From NCBI GenBank assembly GCA_051530055.1, contig CM121341.1, forward strand, positions 14,942,001-15,006,000: a stretch of DNA of 64,000 nucleotides, in the 5' to 3' direction. The stretch comes from Neoechinorhynchus agilis. Its lineage: Eukaryota; Acanthocephala. Shown here piece after piece: positions 54,577 to 64,000 of the stretch. Numbering within the stretch: the first letter of the stretch is position 1; every line of letters begins with the position of its first letter. The translations under genes were made by a program, and so were the position numbers. The notes beneath the pieces are model-generated. The model was not told the DNA's origin, ran no database searches, and saw nothing but the letters and a program-made list of their open reading frames with translations.

Positions 54577-57500
54577 AATAACAGTTGAGTGCTTAAAACG
54601 CGCGTCTAAATTTAAGTGAAAAAAACGAGATGAACACATGAACCCGTTTTCAAATATGGAGTTTTGATTTCCGATGTTAAATTTAAAAACATCAGTGTTT
54701 TCCAAACGCGCGCCCAGATTAAAGGGAAACAAGGTACGCAAACATATTAACGCGTTATATAATACGGAGCTTTAATTTCCTATGTTTTATCGAAAACCAT
54801 CAGTATCTTCTTTGCTGGAATTTAAAATAACCATGCATTCCACGCCCATTTCCAAATAAAAATAAAACCCAGAACGCGAACAGGCGACTGCGTTTTCAAA
54901 TATCGAGTTTATAATTCTTGTGCAAGAATGTGAAACATCATTGCTTTCCACGCGCGCTTTGCAATTAAAATAAAAAATAGAACGCGAAGACATGAACGCG
55001 TTTTAAAATTCAGAATTTATGTTTCTTGTGTAGGAATGTAAAGCATCCTTGCTTTCCAAGCGGACTTCTCAATTGAAGAAAGAAGAACGCAAAGACATGA
55101 ACGCATTTTCAAATTCAGAGTTTATGTTTCTCTTTAGCAATATAAAGCTTACTTTTTTTAAAGCATCGAATTTTTATTTACTAAGCTTACTTGCTTTCTA
55201 CCCGCGCTTCTCATCTAAAATAAAAAACAGAACGCGAAGACATGAACGCGCTTTAAAATATAGAATTTGTATTTCCTGTGCAGGAATTTTGGACATCACT
55301 GTTTTCCCCTTGCGCTCCTCATCTAAAATAAAATACAGAACACGAAGACATTAATGCGTTTTATAATATAGAATTTGTATTTCTTGTGCAGGAATGTAAG
55401 ACATCACTGCTTTCCACCCGCGCTTCTCATCTAAAATAAAATACAGAACACGAAGACATGAACGCGTTTTCAAATATGGAATTTGTATTTCTTGTGCAGG
55501 AATGTAAGACATCACTGCTTTCCACCCGCGCTTCTCATCTAAAATAAAATACAGAACACGAAGACATTAATGCGTTTTATAATATAGAATTTGTATTTCT
55601 TGTGCAGGAATGTAGGACATCACTGCTTTCCACCCGCGCTTCTCATCTAAAATAAAATACAGAACACGAAGACATGAACGCGTTTTCAAATATGGAATTT
55701 GTATTTCTTGTGTAGGAATGTAAGACATCCTTGCTTTCCACCCGCGCTTCTCATCTAAAATAAAATACAGAACACGAAGACATTAATGCGTTTTATAATA
55801 TAGAATTTGTATTTCTTGTGCAGGAATGTAGGACATCACTGCTTTCCACCCGCGCTTCTCATCTAAAATAAAATACAGAACACGAAGACATTAATGCGTT
55901 TTAAATATAGAATTTGTATTTTTGTGTAGGAATGTAAGACATCCCTGCTTTCCACCCGCGCTTCTCATCTAAAATAAAATACAGAACACGAAGACATGAA
56001 TGCGTTTTCAAATATGGAATTTGTATTTCTTGTGTAGGAATGTAAGACATCCTTGCTTTCCACCCGCGCTTCTCATCTAAAATAAAATACAGAACACGAA
56101 GACATTAATGCGTTTTATAATATAGAATTTGTATTTCTTGTGCAGGAATGTAAGACATCACTGCTTTCCACCCGCGCTTCTCATCTAAAATAAAATACAG
56201 AACACGAAGACATTAATGCGTTTTATAATATAGAATTTGTATTTCTTGTGTAGGAATGTAAGACATCCCTGCTTTCCACCCGCGCTTCTCATCTAAAATA
56301 AAATACAGAACACGAAGACATTAATGCGTTTTATAATATAGAATTTGTATTTCTTGTGCAGGAATGTAGGACATCACTGCTTTCCACCCGCGCTTCTCAT
56401 CTAAAATAAAATACAGAACACGAAGACATTAATGCGTTTTATAATATAGAATTTGTATTTCTTGTGTAGGAATGTAAGACATCCCTGCTTTCCACCCGCG
56501 CTCATCTAAAATAAAATACAGAACACGAAGACATTAATGCGTTTTATAATATAGAATTTGTATTTCTTGTGCAGGAATGTAGGACATCACTGCTTTCCAC
56601 CCGCGCTTCTCATCTAAAATAAAATACAGAACACGAAGACATGAACGCGTTTCAAATATGGAATTTGTATTTCTTGTGTAGGAATGTAAGACATCCTTGC
56701 TTTCCACCCGCGCTTCTCATCTAAAATAAAATACAGAACACGAAGACATGAACGCGTTTTCAAATATGGAATTTGTATTTCTTGTGTAGGAATGTAAGAC
56801 ATCCCTGCTTTCCACCCGCGCTTCTCATCTAAAATAAAATACAGAACACGAAGACATTAATGCGTTTTATAATATAGAATTTGTATTTCTTGTGTAGGAA
56901 TGTAAGACATCCTTTTTCCACCCGCGCTTTCATCTAAAATAAAATACAGAACACGAAGACATTAATGCGTTTTATAATATAGAATTTGTATTTCTTGTGT
57001 AGGAATGTAAGACATCCCTGCTTTCCACCCGCGCTTCTCATCTAAAATAAAATACAGAACACGAAGACATTAATGCGTTTTATAATATAGAATTTGTATT
57101 TCTTGTGCAGGAATGTAAGACATCACTGCTTTCCACCCGCGCTTCTCATCTAAAATAAAATACAGAACACGAAGACATTAATGCGTTTTATAATATAGAA
57201 TTTGTATTTCTTGTGTAGGAATGTAAGACATCCTTGCTTTCCACCCGCGCTTCTCATCTAAAATAAAATACAGAACACGAAGACATTAATGCGTTTTATA
57301 ATATAGAATTTGTATTTCTTGTGCAGGAATGTAGGACATCACTGCTTTCCACCCGCGCTTCTCATCTAAAATAAAATACAGAACACGAAGACATTAATGC
57401 GTTTTATAATATAGAATTTGTATTTCTTGTGTAGGAATGTAAGACATCCCTGCTTTCCACCCGCGCTTCTCATCTAAAATAAAATACAGAACACGAAGAC

Positions 57501-60500
57501 ATTAATGCGTTTTATAATATAGAATTTGTATTTCTTGTGCAGGAATGTAGGACATCACTGCTTTCCACCCGCGCTTCTCATCTAAAATAAAATACAGAAC
57601 ACGAAGACATTAATGCGTTTTATAATATAGAATTTGTATTTCTTGTGTAGGAATGAAGACATCCTTTTTCCACCCGCGCTTCTCATCTAAAATAAAATAC
57701 AGAACACGAAGACATTAATGCGTTTTCAAATATAGAATTTGTATTTCTTGTGTAGGAATGTAAGACATCCCTGCTTTCCACCCGCGCTTCTCATCTAAAA
57801 TAAAATACAGAACACGAAGACATTAATGCGTTTTATAATATAGAATTTGTATTTCTTGTGTAGGAATGAAGACATCCCTGCTTCTCATCTAAAATAAAAT
57901 ACAAACACGAAGACATGAATGCGTTTTCAAATATGGAATTTGTATTTCTTGTGTAGGAATGTAAGACATCCCTGCTTTCCACCCGCGCTTCTCATCTAAA
58001 ATAAAATACAGAACACGAAGACATTAATGCGTTTTATAATATAGAATTTGTATTTCTTGTGCAGGAATGTAGGACATCCCTGCTTTCCACCCGCGCTTCT
58101 CATCTAAAATAAAATACAGAACACGAAGACATTAATGCGTTTTATAATATAGAATTTGTATTTCTTGTGCAGGAATGTAGGACATCACTGCTTTCCACCC
58201 GCGCTTCTCATCTAAAATAAAATACAGAACACGAAGACATTAATGCGTTTTATAATATAGAATTTGTATTTCTTGTGCAGGAATGTAGGACATCACTGCT
58301 TTCCACCCGCGCTTCTCATCTAAAATAAAATACAGAACACGAAGACATGAACGCGTTTTCAAATATAGAATTTGTATTTTTGTGTAGGAATGTAAGACAT
58401 CCCTGCTTTCCACCCGCGCTTCTCATCTAAAATAAAATACAGAACACGAAGACATTAATGCGTTTTATAATATAGAATTTGTATTTCTTGTGCAGGAATG
58501 TAAGACATCACTGCTTTCCACCCGCGCTTCTCATCTAAAATAAAATACAGAACACGAAGACATTAATGCGTTTTATAATATAGAATTTGTATTTCTTGTG
58601 TAGGAATGTAAGACATCCCTGCTTTCCACCCGCGCTTCTCATCTAAAATAAAATACAGAACACGAAGACATTAATGCGTTTTATAATATAGAATTTGTAT
58701 TTCTTGTGCAGGAATGTAGGACATCCCTGCTTTCCACCCGCGCTTCTCATCTAAAATAAAATACAGAACACGAAGACATTAATGCGTTTTATAATATAGA
58801 ATTTGTATTTCTTGTGCAGGAATGTAAGACATCCCTGCTTTCCACCCGCGCTTCTCATCTAAAATAAAATACAGAACACGAAGACATTAATGCGTTTTAT
58901 AATATAGAATTTGTATTTCTTGTGCAGGAATGTAAGACATCCCTGCTTTCCACCCGCGCTTCTCATCTAAAATAAAATACAGAACACGAAGACATTAATG
59001 CGTTTTATAATATAGAATTTGTATTTCTTGTGCAGGAATGTAAGACATCACTGCTTTCCACCCGCGCTTCTCATCTAAAATAAAATACAGAACACGAAGA
59101 CATTAATGCGTTTTATAATATAGAATTTGTATTTCTTGTGTAGGAATGTAAGACATCCCTGCTTTCCACCCGCGCTTCTCATCTAAAATAAAATACAGAA
59201 CACGAAGACATTAATGCGTTTTATAATATAGAATTTGTATTTCTTGTGTAGGAATGTAAGACATCCCTGCTTTCCACCCGCGCTTCTCATCTAAAATAAA
59301 ATACAGAACACGAAGACATTAATGCGTTTTATAATATAGAATTTGTATTTCTTGTGCAGGAATGTAAGACATCCCTGCTTTCCACCCGCGCTTCTCATCT
59401 AAAATAAAATACAGAACACGAAGACATTAATGCGTTTTATAATATAGAATTTGTATTTCTTGTGCAGGAATGTAAGACATCACTGCTTTCCACCCGCGCT
59501 TCTCATCTAAAATAAAATACAGAACACGAAGACATTAATGCGTTTTATAATATAGAATTTGTATTTCTTGTGCAGGAATGTAAGACATCCCTGCTTTCCA
59601 CCCGCGCTTCTCATCTAAAATAAAATACAGAACACGAAGACATTAATGCGTTTTATAATATAGAATTTGTATTTCTTGTGCAGGAATGTAAGACATCACT
59701 GCTTTCCACCCGCGCTTCTCATCTAAAATAAAATACAGAACACGAAGACATTAATGCGTTTTATAATATAGAATTTGTATTTCTTGTGTAGGAATGTAAG
59801 ACATCCCTGCTTTCCACCCGCGCTTCTCATCTAAAATAAAATACAGAACACGAAGACATTAATGCGTTTTATAATATAGAATTTGTATTTCTTGTGCAGG
59901 AATGTAGGACATCACTGCTTTCCACCCGCGCTTCTCATCTAAAATAAAATACAGAACACGAAGACATTAATGCGTTTTATAATATAGAATTTGTATTTCT
60001 TGTGTAGGAATGTAAGACATCCCTGCTTTCCACCCGCGCTTCTCATCTAAAATAAAATACAGAACACGAAGACATTAATGCGTTTTATAATATAGAATTT
60101 GTATTTCTTGTGCAGGAATGTAGGACATCACTGCTTTCCACCCGCGCTTCTCATCTAAAATAAAATACAGAACACGAAGACATTAATGCGTTTTCAAATA
60201 TGGAATTTGTATTTCTTGTGTAGGAATGTAAGACATCCTTGCTTTCCACCCGCGCTTCTCATCTAAAATAAAATACAGAACACGAAGACATTAATGCGTT
60301 TTATAATATAGAATTTGTATTTCTTGTGCAGGAATGTAGGACATCACTGCTTTCCACCCGCGCTTCTCATCTAAAATAAAATACAGAACACGAAGACATT
60401 AATGCGTTTTATAATATAGAATTTGTATTTCTTGTGTAGGAATGTAAGACATCCCTGCTTTCCACCCGCGCTTCTCATCTAAAATAAAATACAGAACACG

Positions 60501-61635
60501 AAGACATTAATGCGTTTTATAATATGGAATTTGTATTTCTTGTGTAGGAATGTAAGACATCCCTGCTTTCCACCCGCGCTTCTCATCTAAAATAAAATAC
60601 AGAACACGAAGACATTAATGCGTTTTATAATATAGAATTTGTATTTCTTGTGCAGGAATGTAAGACATCCCTGCTTTCCACCCGCGCTTCTCATCTAAAA
60701 TAAAATACAGAACACGAAGACATTAATGCGTTTTATAATATAGAATTTGTATTTCTTGTGCAGGAATGTAAGACATCCCTGCTTTCCACCCGCGCTTCTC
60801 ATCTAAAATAAAATACAGAACACGAAGACATTAATGCGTTTTATAATATAGAATTTGTATTTCTTGTGCAGGAATGTAAGACATCACTGCTTTCCACCCG
60901 CGCTTCTCATCTAAAATAAAATACAGAACACGAAGACATTAATGCGTTTTATAATATAGAATTTGTATTTCTTGTGTAGGAATGTAAGACATCCTTGCTT
61001 TCCACCCGCGCTTCTCATCTAAAATAAAATACAGAACACGAAGACATTAATGCGTTTTATAATATAGAATTTGTATTTCTTGTGCAGGAATGTAAGACAT
61101 CCCTGCTTTCCACCCGCGCTTCTCATCTAAAATAAAATACAGAACACGAAGACATTAATGCGTTTTCAAATATGGAATTTGTATTTCTTGTGCAGGAATG
61201 TAAGACATCCTTGCTTTCCACCCGCGCTTCTCATCTAAAATAAAATACAGAACACGAAGACATTAATGCGTTTTATAATATAGAATTTGTATTTCTTGTG
61301 CAGGAATGTAGGACATCACTGCTTTCCACCCGCGCTTCTCATCTAAAATAAAATACAGAACACGAAGACATGAACGCGTTTTCAAATATGGAATTTGTAT
61401 TTCTTGTGTAGGAATGTAAGACATCCTTGCTTTTCAAACGCTTTTCTCAATGGAAATAAAAACGAAACGCGAAGAAATGAGCGCGTACTATAATATCGGG
61501 TTTTGCTTACCTGTATTCGATCGTAAAACATCCATGCTTTTCAAACACCCATCTAAATTACAACGAGAAACAGAACGCGAACACATAAACGCGATCTATA
61601 ACATTGGGTTTTTATTTTTGAAACGGTTTTAATAT
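54577..61635. repeat. 108-bp satellite array, ~65 monomers
   Basis: Tandem monomers such as GAATTTGTATTTCTTGTGCA ... TTTCCACCCGCGCTTCTCAT ... GAACACGAAGACATTAATGC recur every 108 bp through ~55360-61430 with very high identity. Units at 54577-55360 and 61430-61635 are increasingly diverged while keeping the GAACGCGAAGACATGAACGC and TTTCCA...CGCGC landmarks. Variants: GTGCAGG or GTGTAGG; GTAAG or GTAGG; CATCAC, CATCCC or CATCCT; TTAATGCGTTTTATAATATA or TGAACGCGTTTTCAAATATG. A few units are shortened (near 56505, 56890, 57650, 57870). No coding role; 108 is a multiple of 3, so spurious in-frame repeats appear on the minus strand. Confidence 0.97.
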
Positions 61636-63510
61636 ATAATCATTTACCGAGTGTAGAACTAAACAATAATTCCAATCACATTCTCCGGTATCTCACACAT
61701 CGACATATCGCATAACATAAATTCGGCAGATCCTTGAGCGACATGACCGACTCGCTGTCTTCTCGCAGTAACCTTTAGATGCCATATAGATCCGTTTTTG
61801 ACAGCTCGAAGTGCCATCAAGCAATTTTACATTACAAATCTCAATGTGTACAGTTGCTCTTGATTTAAAAACGATCAACGGTGGTATTTTTATGATAGAA
61901 AGGATACTAACGGCGAATATTATTTACTCATAAGAGTTATATTTCGAGCTCTAAAAACACCATACTGTAAACTTGTTCAATTCAAACTAAAAATGATGTT
62001 TTGCCGATCAAAATGTCTAGTTTTTTAAGATAGAAGCATTACTTAGAATTCATCAAGAAAAAATCCTCCGGGATGATAGAGTTAGAGATGTAGTGATCAT
62101 AAACCGGAATAAAAAATATTTTATCGAATTAAGATATTTCGCGAAGCCTTGATCCATCAGTCAAACGTTACAACGCGGGTGGAATGAGCGGGTGTACGGT
62201 CCCTAAACCTCATAAATGGCGATCGAAAATAGTAGTTTATTAGAATAAGGTACATGAGTCCTATTATGTATTTTTTTACCAATAAGCGTGCTATTATATG
62301 TAGCGGTAAGTGGGTTATAAAATCTTTAAGTTATACAAAACGTTGCTTTAGCAAAACCAAAGAAAAAGCTTTGATCGAAAAATATTTTTCCTCTTGCCAA
62401 TCATAAAGTCTTGGTTCTTTCTTGCCAACAACAATCTCAAACTTACGGAAATTTACGTTTTGTCAATTTTCGCTTTCAGTTATTTAATCATGGGGAATTT
62501 AATTCCCTTGACCATTATTTGGCGCTTTTGTAGTGTTGATACGTTCAAAAGTAGTATTGACAGTTTCAATATCAACTGACTCCGATTTATCGTTTCGGCC
62601 TTTCGTTTTTTGTTAGAGCCTATTTTGTTTTTCTCAGCTATGTCATTTATTAGGCAAATCGATAACAAACTATGATAAAAATCTATATCTCGCATTAACG
62701 CTCAAAGAACGCCATTTTTATACAATGGATTGTTCAGAATTCAATTGCAATCGGTGCTTATTTCACAACTACTTAGCAGATAAATCAGATATTCCATTGA
62801 AATCGTTGACTTATATTTTATTTTATTTTCTTAAGATCCATTTTCATTGTGCGAGTTTATATCGTGACTTATTGCCTTCTGATTTTTTGTAAATAATGTT
62901 TAATCAACTGCAGCCTATCGGCAGGTCCGAAATTACTACTCTATATTTTAGTTTTCGTTAAAAACGTTACTTTACCGAGTTGCAATCGTGATTTCAAGAA
63001 TTTTCATTTCTTTTAGTATTGTATTCGGGTGTTTAGATATGTTATTATTTTGGTCGGCCCTCGAAATAGTCAAATTTTTTCGACGTCATAAAAACTTACA
63101 ATCAATTTGAATTAATAATGGCTGATTCAATTAATCGAAATACATTCGACTTTAATGATCTCCGCCTAGTGTCGAAGACCGACCAAAATATTAACTATTG
63201 AAAACAATAATTCAAGTCACATTCCCCGGTACCTCATATATCGAGATTTTAACCATCCCTTTCGGGTCGCGAGGGCCAACCAAAAAATTACGCTTTCACT
63301 TCTTTTGAAAAAAATCGCTTCAAGATGCCGCATGCCCGCATATTTCAGAGATATTCCATAAGAATCTGTCACTTTTCTATAAAATCGTTCAAAATGGCCT
63401 TTTGTATTGTTGATGGCTTCTTACAGTGAACTCATATTCGCTGATTTCGAACGTAATTAATTCTAGCCTTATTTTACGTTCGAAAAAGTCCTTTAGCATT
63501 TATCTTTTAG
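61636..63510. other. intergenic, with a small inverted-repeat element at ~63040-63195
   Basis: No gene seen. ATTTTGGTCGG...TCGAAA near 63047 and TCGAAGACCGACCAAAAT near 63170 form a short hairpin element whose middle has AAAAACTTACAATCAA, the reverse of the TTGTAAGTTTT loop motif. A 45-bp block (AAACAATAATTCCAATCACA at ~61662) recurs at ~63205. Confidence 0.5.
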
Positions 63511-63964
63511 ATGTACCGAGTTGACAAGGAACAACTTAGAGATACTTCAAATGTTATCCTTTCCACGCCAAAGCGCTTTATAGACTCCATAAAGGAATCA
63601 TTGGACATACAAATTCAATCGATGAATTCTAACGAAATGGAATTCCATTTGAAAGGAGTAGATCCCTCTGTTGCTAATGCAATAAGGCGTACTCTTTTAT
63701 CGGACGTACCCTCAATGGCATTCGATCGATTCACTGTGCTAAACAATACATCAATTTTTCCAGATGAAATTCTGTGCCATAGAATAGCTTTGATTCCTTT
63801 AAAAGCGGATCCTCGGCTCTTTGAGAGCAGACTAGAAAATGATCATGACAGTGGGTCTAATTCACTCAAATTTAGCCTGGAACTAGTATGTGAGAAGATT
63901 GAGAATGAAGTAAAGTTTGAGAATGTTTATAGCCGCGACATCAAGTGGCATCCTTTAAAAAGCT
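63511..63964 (+). CDS. POLR1C: RNA polymerase I/III subunit RPAC1 (AC40), first exon
   Basis: The ATG follows an acceptor-like TATCTTTTAG directly. The residues match the N-terminal part of POLR1C/AC40: the alphaNTD-like dimerisation region GVDPSVANAIRRTLLSDVPS, MAFDRFTVLNNTSIFPDEIL, CHRIALIPLKADPRLFESRL, then YSRDIKWHPL. The frame runs on to a stop at 63991-63993, but homology ends at ~63955 and a donor-like CTG|GTTAGG lies at 63964/63965, so the rest is beyond an intron and off the window. In the family it pairs with AC19 to nucleate assembly of Pol I and Pol III. Confidence 0.92.
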
Positions 63965-64000
63965 GGTTAGGGTTTTGCTCGGTATACGATTGAAACCATA

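Noticed and set aside
56614-56802. Minus-strand frame within the satellite
   Set aside because: The 108-bp period is a multiple of three, so a single open phase repeats; most monomers have stops.
54577-61635. CRISPR-like array
   Set aside because: Repeats are contiguous 108-bp monomers without unique spacers, in a eukaryotic context; it is a satellite.
61693-61878. 61-codon minus-strand frame
   Set aside because: Starts with TTG, no recognisable features, in AT-rich spacer next to the satellite.

Overview
The window looks like nuclear DNA from a small-genome invertebrate animal, most likely a nematode or a similarly compact metazoan. It is AT-rich. Deduced introns are often only 42-55 nt, although two are over 600 nt. 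Several genes start with ATG directly after a splice-acceptor-like AG (TTTCAG or TTTTAG), as expected for spliced-leader trans-splicing. Recognisable host genes are animal ones: a SIX1/2 homeobox gene, actin with a CArG box, DNAJC11, ribosomal proteins eL18 and eS25, and POLR1C. The species cannot be fixed from the sequence alone.

Layout. 1-13 kb: the C-terminal part of a single-pass membrane protein, a decayed LINE, two small secreted proteins facing tail to tail, a 493-bp tandem duplication, a two-exon SIX1/2 gene, and three unrecognised minus-strand genes. 13-27 kb: host genes (an EamA/DMT transporter exon, a coiled-coil protein, a multi-pass membrane protein, a helical 347-aa protein) among retroelement remains of two kinds, RTE-clade LINEs and an RT element with a C-terminal nuclease-like domain, plus a 730-bp MITE with very long terminal inverted repeats. 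27.5-37.7 kb: mostly retroelements, where a four-helix membrane-protein gene was duplicated and one copy was then hit by two retroelements. 38-47 kb: the gene-rich core, with actin (CArG box and TATA box visible), DNAJC11 carrying three long hairpin elements between its exons, then RPL18 38 nt downstream and RPS25 210 nt after that, an operon-like run.

47-52.5 kb: a segment present three times (two direct copies, one inverted). Each copy carries a tiny gene that, once a 49-nt intron is removed, encodes a TALE-class homeodomain protein of 129 aa. Two copies are open and nearly identical; the third has lost its start and helix 1. 53-54.2 kb: an open 393-aa piece of the RT/nuclease element. 54.6-61.6 kb: a satellite array of about 65 copies of a 108-bp monomer, homogeneous in the middle and diverged at both edges. 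The window ends in the first exon of POLR1C.

The genes do not form one pathway. The clearest functional grouping is the DNAJC11-RPL18-RPS25 cluster. The most unusual items are the amplified mini TALE homeobox gene, the hairpin elements with a shared loop motif and a hammerhead-like core, and the 108-bp satellite with linked sequence variants.
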